A stretch of 64,000 nt of DNA from Pyrenochaeta sp. MPI-SDFR-AT-0127 (GCA_020747015.1 JAGTJM010000057.1:124001-188000); one strand, 5' to 3'; positions 1-11,795 are shown, counted from the first letter of the stretch. The notes: generated by a model not told the origin, from the letters alone. Numbers and translations: made by a program.

Positions 1-1
1 G

Positions 2-163
2 ATTGATCTTGACGATGGTTCGTTGTTGGCCGCGTTGAGCTCTGTGAGCACCAAGAAGAAGGAAGAGGTGCTACCAGCACTGGACTTTGATACACCTGAT
101 TTTGGTACTAATTGGGATTTTATTCCAAAGAGCGAGGAAAAGCGAAAAAGAGATGAGCTGTAG
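2..163 (+). CDS. C-terminal end of an unidentified protein (5' truncated)
   Basis: An open frame enters from the left edge and stops at TAG 161-163, giving the last 53 residues of a protein. The tail is hydrophilic, with a Lys/Glu patch, then a FGTNWDF stretch, and ends in KRKRDEL. The final four residues RDEL look like an ER-retrieval signal, but without the N-terminus (no signal peptide can be checked) this is weak. I do not recognise the family. The frame is coding-like in composition and closes before an AT-richer spacer. Confidence 0.5.
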   Translation: MDLDDGSLLAALSSVSTKKKEEVLPALDFDTPDFGTNWDFIPKSEEKRKRDEL

Positions 164-717
164 AGGGTTTCACGGAGCGGTTTTGATCTGGCAAACAATT
201 CTTGTTATTGATAGAACGGAGAATCGTGTTTTAGAGAAGAGAAATACACTTCATCCGCTGATCTTATTTTGAGTGAATAAGCATTAGGAGAGTATGTCAT
301 GTAAGCATAACAACTAGATTTTTGCACATATCAACTACAAGCGAGGCTGTGAGAGTAATTTGAAGGTGAATGCACTATGACCTTGTTTTGCTGATGGATG
401 CAGAGCTTCATGATCCCAGGTTGCTTGAATCTAGACCAGACAGCTTCTTACAAGAAGCGAGGTCTCACAATCTTCACATGTCAACACTGTTTGCCGTTCG
501 CCGCGAAAGCACGTGTTGGATTAGAAGACAGTCGAAGTGGCGAGCGACCGAAGATTCTAGTCAGCCACAAGTGTACCGCCACAATGACGCAACCCCGCCC
601 ATCGTTGCTTTAAGATCAACTGACGTGCACCTAACATTTTGCATTCGTCCATTCTCCAGCCCCTTGCAAAAACAGCTACCTGAATCAATCAAAGTCAAAC
701 ACACAAACAAAATCAAG
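164..717. other. intergenic spacer
   Basis: Between the stop of the left-edge gene and the ATG at 718. A frame runs in phase with the 718 ATG from position 370, but its ATG-less upstream part is low-quality sequence, so I treat it as 5' leader. The stretch before 718 is A-rich (CAAA/ACAAAC runs), as is typical of fungal 5' UTRs. Nothing else was recognised. Confidence 0.5.
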
Positions 718-930
718 ATGCCAGTTCCTCTCCCTTCCACGACTAGCCAGTCAACATCGGCAACCAACTCCTCGGCTACCGCGCAGACAGCGCACAACGT
801 GGAGAACCCATCAACGCAGAGCGTAGCCAGTGCAACCCACACGCAGAAGACGGAGCAGGAAAAAGAGGCGGAGCGACTGTACGAGGAGAGGATTGAGGAG
901 GAGTATGCTAAGCGGGAGGGCGGCGCTTAG
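718..930 (+). CDS. small hydrophilic protein, 70 aa
   Basis: The ATG at 718 follows an A-rich leader (AAAATCAAG before ATG), which is a good fungal start context. The protein has a Ser/Thr/Ala/Gln-rich N-terminal half that is probably disordered, and a charged helical C-terminal half (EKEAERLYEERIEEEY). No signal peptide or membrane segment is visible. I infer a conserved small fungal protein of unknown function from its composition and context. The in-phase upstream extension to 370 lacks a convincing start and was not used. Confidence 0.6.
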   Translation: MPVPLPSTTSQSTSATNSSATAQTAHNVENPSTQSVASATHTQKTEQEKEAERLYEERIEEEYAKREGGA

Positions 931-1084
931 GTGTGAACCTACTTGGGAGACGAACGAAATGGTTGCCTTGGCTCAAAATGATATACCCTTCTCAACATCA
1001 CAAACACTGGTCATTACTCATCCAGAGGGATAATTCACACTTCCCTCCCACATAATGTATATATAGCACAAGAAATGGATTTCA

Positions 1085-1669
1085 CTACTCTGCTAATGCC
1101 TTCTCTACCAACTCCCTCGGCCTGCCTTCCATTGGAATCTGCAACGCGAGCTCATGGCCCTTGTCCGTCATCTTTCCCCACGTCTTCTGCAGAATCTTGA
1201 TAATCTTGTCTTCATCGTGTTCCTTCTCAAACGCCTCGAATTGGTCGTCAAGGAAGACCAGACACGCCACATCTTCCAGCACCTGTGTCTCCTCATCGAC
1301 TTTGAGGTCTTCTTTGCGTATCAGCGCACCCACACGTGCCGCATCGTCGTCCGAATAGCCACTCTCTTTGCATATCGTCTCCACCAGCTCGGCCTGCCGC
1401 TTCTTCAGGAACGTGCGCCATGCGTGGTATCCAACGCGTGTCATGGGGTATGTGGAGCGCGGCACTTCCCAGCGGCGAAAGTGCTGGGCCCGAATTGCCA
1501 GACGCAATGGCTCAGACGCATCTGGGGCGCGCTTTTGTAGATATGCAGTGCATTTCTGCGCATAGTGGAGTTCGTATGGGAGTTCTTGGCCGCTCACGGT
1601 GACTTTGGTTGGGTCGAGGGCGTGCGCTGCGTCGATTGCTGCGAGGGCTTTTTCGAGCTTGGTGGTCAT
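1085..1669 (-). CDS. DUF4202 domain protein, 194 aa
   Basis: Single exon, ATG at 1669. The frame reads as a DUF4202 protein over its whole length: the ELPYELHYAQKCTAYL block near residues 29-45, LAIRAQHFRRWEVPR (about 62-76), then a YHAWRTFLKKRQAEL helix and the VLEDVACLVFLDDQF segment near 131-145. These are recurrent blocks of this family, which is found in bacteria and fungi and is all-helical with conserved His, Asp and Glu residues (an HD-like arrangement is possible). The biochemical function is not established. It has no targeting signal. It is divergent from the homeobox gene, with about 490 bp between starts, so the two may share a promoter. Confidence 0.85.
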   Translation of the reverse strand: MTTKLEKALAAIDAAHALDPTKVTVSGQELPYELHYAQKCTAYLQKRAPDASEPLRLAIRAQHFRRWEVPRSTYPMTRVGYHAWRTFLKKRQAELVETICKESGYSDDDAARVGALIRKEDLKVDEETQVLEDVACLVFLDDQFEAFEKEHDEDKIIKILQKTWGKMTDKGHELALQIPMEGRPRELVEKALAE

Positions 1670-2160
1670 TGCGAGAGTGTGTGTCGGGGTTCAAGTATTA
1701 TGGAGGACAAGAATGGAATCTTGAGAAGCTGGGATTTCTTGAAGACGCGGGTCGTGGTGTGTCAGGCATATCGGCTGGTGTTTGATTTGTTCGTCGGTGT
1801 CGTTGGAGATAGCGAAAGGTTTCCCCACGTCGAAGTGGGGTAGGAACAATGGACCCTGCCCTGTCGATCAACAAACAACAACACACGACATGACTTCCGT
1901 CAAGCCAAATCTCTCTCAGTTCGCTTTATTGGACGCTCACTCTCTCCAGACGCAACCTTGTCTATTTTGCAACTCACCTTGATTCTCATTGTGAAGCTAC
2001 GTCACACTATGTCCTCATTGGCTCGTCTCTGCAGGCATCCCTGCCTCACAATCACTCACCTTGAATCTCAGCCTCATTGAAGTAATTCTATATCAGTCGC
2101 TACGACCCGAATTCTCCAGAATGTCTCTCAAATTGTTAATTGCGACTTTTCCGATCACTT
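1670..2160. promoter_or_regulatory. divergent promoter between DUF4202 and homeobox genes
   Basis: This 491-bp space separates two start codons facing away from each other. It has CT-rich stretches (for example around 1905-1975) and a short ATG at 2121 that is out of frame with the homeobox start at 2161. That ATG could act as a short upstream start. No recognisable operator was found. Confidence 0.4.
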
Positions 2161-4796
2161 ATGGAATCCGAAGCCTTTTCCTTCGAGCCGAATCAGCAGT
2201 ATGGCCCTTCCGGCGACCTTGCCTGGCTCGCTGAAGCCGAGGGCTTCTTTGAGTCGCACAGTCTGGGACCTTGTCAACCAATGGACATTGATGACTTTTT
2301 CTTAGACCTAGATAACCAGAATGGTCTTTCTGGCGACCTCAACCAATCAACTGGAATGGACAACATCTTTGAGTCGGACAGCCTCCAATCTTGTCAACCC
2401 ATGGAAGTTGATATCTTCTCCCTGGAGATTGATGAGCAAAATAACACTCTTGACGACCTCACTCAGCCAGCTGGTATGAACAACTTCTTTGAATTAGGTA
2501 GCCTGGAACTCTGTCAATACATGGGAGCTGAACTCAAACCTGGAAAAACCGAACCTCCTCTCGACATCTTTGATAATGTGGACTCTTTAGCTCGCTTTCT
2601 TGGTGATCAGACGATCCCGTGGCCGCCGTTGGCTGGGCTTTCGATTGATGGTCCTGGTTTTCACGAGCGAAATTTCGACTTTGGTCAGGAGCAAGCTGAG
2701 CGATCAAACTCAAACTTTGATCCAGTTCTTGGCTGGCAGCTAGACCACAATCAGCCGTTCTCAGTTGACAAACTCTATAACGACCTAGAGACCGATGATC
2801 CTTCAATTAAAAGGCCTGAGGGAGAAGCGCCCTCTCCAAATAAATTTTCAACCCATCCTTTTCTGGATCATGGCGGAATCTGCAATCAGCTGAAATCTGG
2901 TCCAGGAATCCTCCAGCAAAGCGAGAATCCGGACCTAGAACTGGGACTGCATAAACCAAGAGCAGAACGAACATACATCTCAGCTGAGGCGAGGTCCATA
3001 CTGGAGGTATCATTCGCATCAAATCCTTATCCAAGAGATGGAGACTTTGCGAAGCTGGAAGCCTCCACAGGTCTCCCGGCACGCACTGTAAGAAATTGGT
3101 TCAAAAATACCAGGAGCAGGAAAGACACTGCTGATTGTGAGTAATCTGAATTATATATATCCCTGTTTAACCGATGATAGATTCTAACTTCCTAGCTACC
3201 CTACACAACGCGGTTAACGAGGTGCAACACGCGTCGCCTGTGACGTACCTCTCGGCTGCCAATCTTGAAAGACTAAACCGAGCTGCGCCGGGCTCGAGTG
3301 ATGATCCTTTCAAAAGCATTCCAATCACTAGCTGTGCACAAGATTCGATACCGTCTCTACATGTCTCAGTAGGCGCGGAAATGCGCTATCAATCAGCGAT
3401 ATCACGCAAATCCTCATCACCGATTCCAACGCAATCACTGCCAATTCCAACGCCACCATCACTGATTCCAATACCTTCACCACCAATTCCAATACCTTCA
3501 CCACCGACTCCACTACCTTCACCGCCGATTCCAATACCTTCACCAAGACGACCGCACAGCAATGCCGGTTCCTCAAGCTCTTTTGGTTCTGCAAACAGCA
3601 TTGGTAGCGTCAGATCGGTTGACTCTCGAGGATCCCGTAGAGGGCGAAAGGTCTGGGCAGCTGCCCCAAATGGTAAGTTTCTACTTGAGTTCATCCGTCC
3701 ATGCCAGTTATCCATGCTATCTCGAATCATTGTTTAACCTATGAAACCTCTTATTCTATATGAGCGAAATAAATAACGAAGAGAGTAGAGCCAAACTCTT
3801 TACACCGACTTTTCTGTACCTGGCCCGGCTGTACGGCGAGGTTCCGTTATCACTATGCTTGGAAGCGTCATGAAGAGGCCAGTCACTACTGCCCATATCG
3901 TTGGGTCTGTTGTTGGTCACTAGATGTTTTGGAAGGTATAACTAATTGCTTTTTATGCCAAACAAACGACATCACTTCACAGCATTTTATTGATAAGCAC
4001 TTCTTCGCTTGTCTCGAGAAACCTGTGATAGAGCGCACATTTTTTCGTCAGGATCAGCTTGTGCAGCACATTAAAGGTGTACATGCAGATGATAGAAGAC
4101 TTGCGACGGTCCCAAGCGCTGTTCATATTTCGTGGAAGTCTGAGAACCTTTTATCGGGCGGGTCCACGCTCAAGTGCTTCTTTTGTGGCAGACCATTCCT
4201 GACATGGGAAGCTCGCACAGAACATGTCTACAACCACATGCAGGCAGGAGCTATTAAGCCGGATTGGTGGACGGAAAGACTACCTATACCACGCGTGTCA
4301 GAGAGCCTGTCAGTTGCCGCATTCAAGCCAGAGTAGAGACAAAACACTGATGTTGAACAGCAATCAAGGGTTTACATGTCCGACTTGCACCCGGACCTAC
4401 CCTGACTATGCCACTGCGACTATCCTACATCCACAATGTATCTCTTGGTCATGTCGCTACCTGCCTGAACTTTACTCACTTTTCCACCAACTAAATCTTC
4501 TTTACTTGCCTCCGAACGATGCATGTCGCCTGTGCAACGAAGATTCTTATTCGTGTCGTACAGAGTTTGAATTATCAAACTGGACACAGCAACACTCCCA
4601 ATCCCACAACTTACAAAGTTGTGACCAAGCAATCTTCCTGAATCCCCGAGATTTCTGGCGCCACCTGGAGCGCGAGCATGGCGCTACAGCTCTATCTGGC
4701 ACGACATCTACAAGGCCGGAGTGGCTTTTGAGTCCTTGGTCTAAAGCGCAAACGCTTAAGATTCGCAACGGAAGACTAGTCATCAACACAACATGA
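2161..4796 (+). CDS. homeobox and C2H2 zinc-finger transcription factor, 798 aa
   Basis: Four exons: 2161-3136, 3196-3672, 3789-4296 and 4361-4796, with phases agreeing at all three GT-AG introns (59, 116 and 64 nt). The N-terminus is acidic with a threefold internal repeat (residues 11-125). A homeodomain lies at about residues 269-322, with the third-helix signature VRNWFKNTRSRK. Exon 2 carries a Pro-rich heptad repeat. Exon 3 has a C-x4-C-x12-H-x4-H finger (CTWPGC...) and a classic C-x2-C-x12-H-x3-H finger (CFFCGRPF...). Exon 4 holds a further Cys-rich segment starting FTCPTCTRTYPDY, then HPQCISWSCRYL. Homeodomain followed by C2H2 fingers is a recurring architecture in filamentous ascomycetes. 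It is inferred to be a nuclear DNA-binding regulator; targets are unknown. The ATG at 2161 is the first in frame. Confidence 0.82.
2191..2535 (+). repeat. three tandem coding repeats of about 40 residues
   Basis: Within the N-terminal part of the homeobox protein, residues 11-51, 52-91 and 92-125 align with each other: N-Q-N/Q... GDL ... FFES/FE..SL..CQPM.. followed by an acidic/hydrophobic stretch (DIDDFFLDLD, EVDIFSLEID). The DNA period is about 120-123 bp. The units are diverged, so the duplication is not recent. The acidic and aromatic residues would suit an activation domain (inference). Confidence 0.75.
3465..3548 (+). repeat. 21-bp minisatellite encoding IPIPSPP heptads
   Basis: Four consecutive 21-bp units encode IPIPSPP, IPIPSPP, TPLPSPP and IPIPSPR in exon 2 of the homeobox gene. 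Similar Pro-Ile-Pro sequence extends upstream to about 3420. Copy number in such coding minisatellites commonly varies between isolates. Confidence 0.8.
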
Positions 4797-5552
4797 TAGC
4801 AGCCAGGGATTTCTGTTGGTGGAGATACAAAAGTTTTCGCAATACAAAGAATTGTGAGCCGTAGAGAAGTATGCAAGTTACCTAGATTTAGAATCACAAT
4901 GTCGTATTGAAAATTGAGTCTGGTTAATATTGCGCTGGATAGCTGGTTAATTGATTACATGGTAAGGTGATGCATTTAACAGATGAGGATATGCACCTGT
5001 TATTTAGCATGAAAAATGGATGGTTTGTTAGATGGGCGAATGAAAAGTCTTAAATTGCCTTTTCAGAGATGAATTGTTTGTTCATTAGGTCTCCCATATT
5101 CCATCTCTACACCCAATTATGCTCCATCATCCCGTCACAGGGCCAGGACCAACACCCAAACCTCCCACGTCGACAACACTGCATATCCCCACGTATCAAT
5201 TCGGAATTGCAAATCTCCTCCGTTCGACCAATGCATGAGCAAACATTCTCTCAGTCTGAGAAAGACATGTTGTTGAGACAATCGGCGCTCGATTGGTGTT
5301 GCAGCAAGCTTTTTTCCTTTTATTTCCGTGGCGCGGCGCTACACAAGTACCAGGGCCGCGCATGGGCTGAAATGCAAGCCGACAAAGCCGCCGGGGAGTA
5401 TATCGGTAGTTGGAACCGAGACGATGGCGCGCGCGCGAGAGAGTGATTTTACGCGTTCCTGGCGCACTTCGGCTCCTTATCCGATGGGTTACGTGGTTAA
5501 TCGAATTTTCTTTTCCTTTTGTCCTACATACGTGGATTGCGGAAAAAGAAAA
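4797..5552. other. intergenic spacer between convergent genes
   Basis: 3' flanks of the homeobox gene (+) and the Zn2Cys6 gene (-). The left half is AT-rich and the right half more GC-rich, with a GCGCGCGCG run near 5425-5435. Open frames here lack start context and family resemblance. Nothing else was seen. Confidence 0.45.
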
Positions 5553-8076
5553 TCATCCCCAATTTCCCTGTGATGGGCCTTGGTTCCACGAATCGCTGTT
5601 CTGGGGCTGCATAGGAGGTGGTGGCTGGGTCCAGTTGTTATTTTCTTGTTGTGCTGGCGCGTTTGGGTTCCAGGAAATGTCTTGCGATTGCGAGGCGCTG
5701 GGACTATGGCCTTGGGCCGAATGTTGCACGGGTATTCCGGGCCCGTACACCAAGGCTCGTCTCTTCGCGCCTTCTGTCGGTTGAGGCAAATCTGGCATTG
5801 GCTGCGGAGAGGGCGTTGTCCAATTCTGTGAATGCTGGCCTTGGCTAGGTGGGTCATAAGGCATGCTCTGCTGGAGTGGGCTCTGATTTTGACCATCGAA
5901 CGGATTCCCGTTGTACGACATTGAACTTGAGAAAGGGCTTGTTTGCTGTGGATACGCAAGAGGCGGTGTTGTTGGTAACCCATGGTAAATTAGCTGTGGT
6001 GCTTGCGGGGATGTCGCAGGCATGGGTACCCATTGTGGGGGGTAGGTCATCGGTGGTGGTATCTGTTGAGGTGGAGGAGATGTATGGGGTGAGACGCTCG
6101 TCCTTTGATAAAGCTGTGCCGACAATGAAGCAGACTCGCGCTGGAAGCGATCTCGCCAATGTGTGAAACCGAACCGGAGGCCAAAATTCGAGAGCACAGA
6201 CGTGAAGTCGTTGATTGCATTGATGGCTCGATTAGTAGGGTCCAAGGGCATGTGCTGTCCTTCCTGAAGCAGTGGTGACGGGAATGGTGGAGCGTTGGTC
6301 TGAACAGGCGGTGCAAGAGGGTCCTCCGACTCGATTGACTGAGATGTAGATGGTGTGGGAGGGATGGGCGGCCGTGGATCCAAAATCATATCCAAGTTGC
6401 GGGACAAGACATCCACAAACTGGCGACCAGTCATATAAGCACGCATTGCATCATAGAATGTTACTGGAGGCTTGGTTGTGTTCGAGGGCTTGTTGAGAAG
6501 CGTGAGCAGATTTGTAGAGTACGAAATGCAGTGCTCGAATATCAAGCGCTGGGCATAGTCGTGAATGTGGGGTATGCGAGGGCTTGGCGAGAGGATATAA
6601 ACGTAGCTGTAGAGTAGCTCGAGCTCGAAGAAGGTTTTGATGGCTGGAAGCGTGCTCTGTGGCATGTCTTGAAACCACTCTGACATGCGGGCGTACTGCT
6701 TCCAGATGTATGGATACGGGTCTTGCCAGGGCTCACGTCCTGACTGGAAAAGATCCATGTACCACTCAGACTGTATTTCACGGATCCGGAAGAGGTCGAG
6801 CGCCGAGTCGAAGGATTGCTGGAAGACTTGTGATTGAGGCGATGAGTACTTTGGTGATGTAGGAGAGACGTGAAAGGGAAATGCGACATGGGCAGCTTCG
6901 TCTGAGAATGAAAAGGCGCGAGTTTGCACGAGAGATGTTGATCTGCAGAGTGATTAGTGAAGCCTTGACACATGCACGGACTAACCTACCTGTCGAGTGA
7001 ATAGACACACCAGTACACTCTTCTCCTGATCTCCAACTTGGTGCGTGAGATGCTGACATTCCGAGAAGGGTCCTGATGAATGCCCAGATCCACCATTGCT
7101 CTCGAGGCTGCGCCTATTAATGTCCAGCTATCGAAATGATGCGGGTCCATGGTGGCATAGATGGTCCAGAGCACCAGGGCTTGGATGCTGGAGATATAGC
7201 CCGGATGTAGCACGTCCTCAGCGTTCTCGAGAGCAGCATTGACGTGGCCGACAGCATCTGAATAGTGGGTGTCGCCTCGTTGATCAGATTGGGAGAGACA
7301 GGCAATTGCCAGTACCATGCGCACGCTCCAGCGATCCCAGGACGTTGCTTCGTCGCCTTGTTGATAGATGGCATCGACAGAAGAGTACAGGGTAGCTTCT
7401 TCGAAGATTGGCAAGAGCGTAAAGAGGTTGTTGAGATAATGCTGGATTAGTGGGGTGGCGGCATACCGAGGAGGCAGTGCTTTGGTCAGTCCAGTGGGCA
7501 GGGGCTCTTTCGTGCTTGCTGATTGAATCAGACGAGCGTACGACATTTCGGTTGTGAAGCCGTAAAAGTCCCTTGCTGTGGCATTGACGGCGCTTTGGAG
7601 GTCAGCGATGGATAGAGACAGCTTAGCAGACACACTCACAGAAGACCGAAGTCTGAGACGAGATCATCAATGTCCAGGGCTTCCTTTCGGCGTGCTGCTC
7701 GCTTGCTAATGGGTCGAGGGGCCTTGACAGTGTCGACCGAAGTTCTGCGCGGGGTGGAAGACTCGGACATGTCCAGCATGAGGGTGGAGGATTTTCTCCG
7801 TACTTTTGCCTCGAGGATCTTCTTCTCGAGGCGCTCAATCCTCGACTCGAGCGTGGCAACATAGCTCCTCTCCTTGCCCCTGGCAAACTGGTCGTTTGTG
7901 CTGGAGCACTCAGAGGCACGGTTGGACTTTTCACAGGCGGTGCAGGCGGGCAGCTTGCCGTCGCACTTGACCTTTGCCGCTCGACAGCGCGAGCAGGCGG
8001 CCACTGGCCTGCTCACACGGAGCAGTGGGGTTTCCAGCACCATGAAGCTGCGGGAATTAAACGAGTAAGCATTCAT
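5553..8076 (-). CDS. Zn2Cys6 transcription factor with fungal-specific TF domain, 809 aa
   Basis: Three exons (8076-7640, 7592-6990, 6942-5553) join in phase across GT-AG introns of 47 nt each. Near residue 22 is a zinc cluster (CSRCRAAKVKCDGKLPACTAC...). It is followed by a linker and coiled coil (YVATLESRIERLEKKI), then the fungal_trans domain with HYLNNLFTLLPIFEE near the N-side and RRRVYWCVYSLDR at the exon 2/3 junction. The C-terminal third is Pro/Gln/Ser-rich, typical of an activation region. It is inferred to be a nuclear sequence-specific regulator; the target pathway cannot be read from the sequence. The start at 8076 is the best of several; 8043 also fits. It is head-to-head with another Zn2Cys6 gene at 9128. 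Confidence 0.85.
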
Positions 8077-9127
8077 CTCGGGGACTGGGCTGGCTGACGC
8101 TTGATGGACATGTTTGCGAGTTTGGGGGGGTCTTGAGCAGTGGTTGGTGCGTGTCGAGAAATGATAGTACCGAGCTAGTCCACGGAGATAACAGGGGACA
8201 CGGAACAAGGAAACGGGTAGAACGAGAGGGGTATTGGGTAGCGCACACGGCGATCGCCCCTTGGGCATGGACGTATGGGAGACGGGATGCACTCACAGAT
8301 ATGGGTGGAGACGGCAATGGGGTCTGGGCGGTGGATGAGAGGGGGGCAGATCCGCGGAGAGGGTCGCAGGACAGGACAGGGCAGGAGCAAAGGAGCAGTA
8401 TCGTGGTTTGGTGGGCGGTCGGCGCTGTGGTGTTGAGCGACTACGGGTGGCGCTCTGGGTGGTCAGCCCGTAGCGGTGCCAGGCGTTGGGTAGTGCCGCG
8501 GCAGGGTTGGCCGTATCGAGGCGGAATGGCAGCAAGCAGGATGTCAATCAGGCCAAACACGAGCACAAGAGGAGCTGCATCTGGGCGGCGGGCATGGGAG
8601 CGGCGTCCCGTTTCGCCGGTGGTTCGAGGCCCTAAGGACAATTGCGGCGGGCAGCCTATCAGGGCGCCAGTCGCGTCATGGGCCCCAAGGCGTCGGTTCC
8701 AGCAGAACCAACGTCGTGCAGCACGTCTCGCCCTGCCAGGCCGACGTGTGATTGGCGATAGGCGGTAATAGGTGGCTGTGATTTTCCCATGAGTGGGCCA
8801 GGGGACACGCAGCTATCAAACCGCCCAACGGATCCTCCATCTGGCTCTGGTGCACTACTCGATGGGGCCGTGCCACCTCGCGCTCTCTTTCTCATTCTCT
8901 CTCCAAGCGGCGCCCGGCTTTTTGCGACTAAGCACCCGTGAAAGACTCGTCGCGTTGGACCAAGCAGCCCGGGGCATGGATGGTTGTGTCCATTTCCCCC
9001 CCACATCCCCGGCCGAGCACCTCAAGCCTGCGACCACCAGCAGCAGCACCACCACCACCACCCGCAGTAGCAGCCGCGACCTGCGCTCCTTCCCCTTCGC
9101 CCTGCAGCGTCTGGTGAGCAACGAGCA
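8077..9127. promoter_or_regulatory. 1-kb GC-rich divergent promoter region between two Zn2Cys6 genes
   Basis: Both neighbouring regulators are transcribed away from this segment. It is GC-rich, with CT- and CCACCA-rich stretches close to 9128 (9020-9060). A long GC-rich open frame on the plus strand at 8133-8768 has no protein-like features and is probably chance. Several CGG/CCG triplets occur, but no clearly spaced Zn2Cys6 palindrome was identified by eye. Confidence 0.4.
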
Positions 9128-11795
9128 ATGGAAGTCGCGACGGCGACGCAGACAAAGACGGAAGGGGCCCCGCACCCCGCTGAGGAAGGCACAACGGGGC
9201 AAGGCCGCATTGCCCACACGCTGACGGCCTGTTGTCGCTGCCGTACAGTGAGTCTTGTTCCTCGTCTTCTTCTTCCTCTTCTTTCTGTCCCTCGTCCCTA
9301 TTGGAATTCTCCTTTTTACTTTGAACCTGTTCTTCCTACTTCTTCTTCTTCTCCTCCTTACTAACCCCCACAGCGCAAAACCAGATGCGACCCCGGCCTG
9401 CCTCGGTGCGGCCCCTGCGAGCGAACAAACTCGCACTGCGAATACTACGACCCCACCAAAGGCCGCAAGATCCCCCGCAACTACGTCGTCCACCTCCAGC
9501 ACAAGGTCCGCGACCTCGAGCAGCAGCTGGCAGACATTGACCGCGACGATGTCGAGCCAGACCCAGAGGATGTCATGCGCGGCGCCGCCACGGTGCGCGT
9601 CCAGGACTCGGACGAGTCAAAGTTCCTGGGCCCCTCGAGCGGCATCACAATCACCCGCCTCGTCATGCAGCTGGCCAAGCAGTTCACAGAGTCCAAGAGC
9701 ATCTCCGAGATTGTCCCCCACGCACGCGCAAAGTCGATACGCGCCACCTTCACCCAGGAGGACGAGCGGCCCACGTCCAAGATCTACCCCCTCGTGAGCG
9801 ACGTGGCCGCCGAGGATCTGCCCAACCGAGACCTCACCAACCTGCTGGTCGAGCTGTTTTACTGCAAAGGCGGGTACTTTCACGGCCCTTGTCTCACCAC
9901 CCCACCCTGCTGACACGTGCAACAGTGCACCCCATGTATCCCATCTTTCATGAGCCAACCTTTATCAAGGACGTCGAGGAAGTCTACAGTGGCTCCACCG
10001 ACCCCTACCAAAACTACTGTCTGCGCATGGTCATTGCCATCAGCCTGCAGAAGATGGACACGCAATATGCAGGTCTGGCCGACAGCTACTACCTCGCAGC
10101 TCTCAAGTACTTTGAGGCTGCCATCAAGCCAATGAACCTCAAGACGCTGCAGTGCTTTGGCCTAGTTGCAGGCTACTCGCTTCTCACGCCAACCAGAACC
10201 GCAGTCTACTACATCATGGGCCTTGGCGTGAGGCTCTGTCAAGCATTGGGCTTGCATGAGGAGAAGACCATCACCATGGGCACCGGTGGCCGCTCGGCTG
10301 ATCCCCTCGAGGTCGATATGCGTCGTCGACTTTTCTGGTGTATACTAACCATGGACTATGGGCTCTCTCATAGTCTTGGACGGCCTGCCCACTTTGCCAC
10401 ACGCAGGGAACACATTGACGTCAACTTTGGTGAGCTCGTCGACGACGTCTACATCACCAGAGAAGGCATCAAGCCTGCTCCACAAGCCTCACTCAAGAAA
10501 TGGATAGGCATCCACTTTTACAAGATGCGCCTCCTGCAATTGGAGATACGTAAGATGCTGTACCAGCGGAAGAAGCCTGAGCCCAAAGATGACCAGCACC
10601 CCTGGTTCGCCCAGATGCAGGCCAAAATCGAGGCTTGGAGGGACACCAGTCCTGAGATGGATGGCGGCTCAGGCTTGAATAAAGTTTGGTGAGTGCTTCA
10701 AGGCGTATTCATACGACAATATCTAACTACAACAGGTTCGTCGGACGATACAACACCATGGTTGTCTTCATGTTCCGTCCCTCCCCACAAGTCCCACGCC
10801 CCTCAATCCAAGCCGCCATCTACTGCTACGACGCCTGCCAGTTCAACATCTACATGACCCAAAAGCAAATCGAGACCAAATCTGTCGACATGACCTGGAT
10901 CTTTGTACAGTCCATCTTCATGTGCATCAACACCATGCTCTGGACGCTCTCCTACTCGGATGTACGTCGAGTCCACAGCCGCGAGGAGGTGGAAGGCCAT
11001 CTGGAAGTTGCCATGAAATCTATCAGACTCTCCTCGGAGCGATGGCCAGGTGTGGCATCCGCCATGGAGCTGTACTACAACCTCATCGACGCATGCATGA
11101 AGATCTTCGACAAGGACGGCGACGTTCCCATAGCCGCTGGATCACCTTCGGACACTGCATCCGTAGTGTCTGGCAACATTGTCGACGGCATCAATAGGTC
11201 ACGGACCACGAGCCCTGCTACGGCATCGACTGCATCAGTGAGCACGCCTTCCGACAAAGTCTCTGCCCCGTTTGGCTACTTAACAAACCAGAACCAGCCG
11301 CACTTCAACTTTAGTAATAGTCAGTCGAACGTGCCCAATCCCTTCTCATCTTCGCCAAATGCACAGCACGCCTCACTACACACATCACCCCAGCAACCCT
11401 CGCCATATACCGATATGAGCCCCAAGTCATCCATTGATGCCAATATACCCATCTACAGCTACGCACCAACACAATTCTCCCCTCTTCCCACCACTTTTGC
11501 CGATCTTCCTCAATGGAACCCTACTTTTTCTATGCCGCAGCAAGAACAGTACGGCATGCCGACAATGCCGCTATCGTCGCCTTTCTACAACGAGGCCTAT
11601 GCGGCAAACCAGGGCTACCAGGTCGCGGATTATCTGAATCCAGGATGGAGCCAAGAAGCCAGGGGAAATGGCTTAAATCAACAACAGCAAGTACAATTGA
11701 TGCAAGACTTCGAAATGAACGAGGCAAAGAACATCGAGGACATGATACAGCAGAGCCACCAGCTGTTCCGACCGCCTCAGCTGCCTACCTACTGA
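9128..11795 (+). CDS. Zn2Cys6 transcription factor, 810 aa
   Basis: Four exons are inferred: 9128-9247, 9374-9863, 9926-10688 and 10736-11795. Intron 1 splits the zinc cluster (CCRCRT / RKTRCD...), giving C-x2-C-x6-C-x6-C-x2-C-x6-C at about residues 35-63. A coiled coil follows (VVHLQHKVRDLEQQL). The fungal_trans domain begins near HPMYPIFHEPTF and includes the RRRLFWCILTMDYGLS block. The last third is Ser/Pro/Gln-rich, with a polyglutamine-like patch. Intron 2 keeps frame only with a GC donor at 9864 (see findings). Nuclear regulator; target unknown. The gene is head-to-head with the Zn2Cys6 gene at 5553-8076, which suggests co-expression but not shared function. Confidence 0.83.

Noticed and set aside
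370..717. In-frame upstream extension of the 70-aa gene at 718
   Set aside because: The extension lacks good start context and its composition differs from the tidy hydrophilic protein that begins at 718.
5069..5983. Open frames of 80-165 codons on both strands near the 3' end of the first Zn2Cys6 gene
   Set aside because: They overlap the real exon in other frames or lie in a spacer, and show no family resemblance.
8133..8768. 211-codon plus-strand frame in the divergent promoter
   Set aside because: GC-rich sequence gives few chance stops; the product is Arg/Gly/Trp-rich with no domain pattern.
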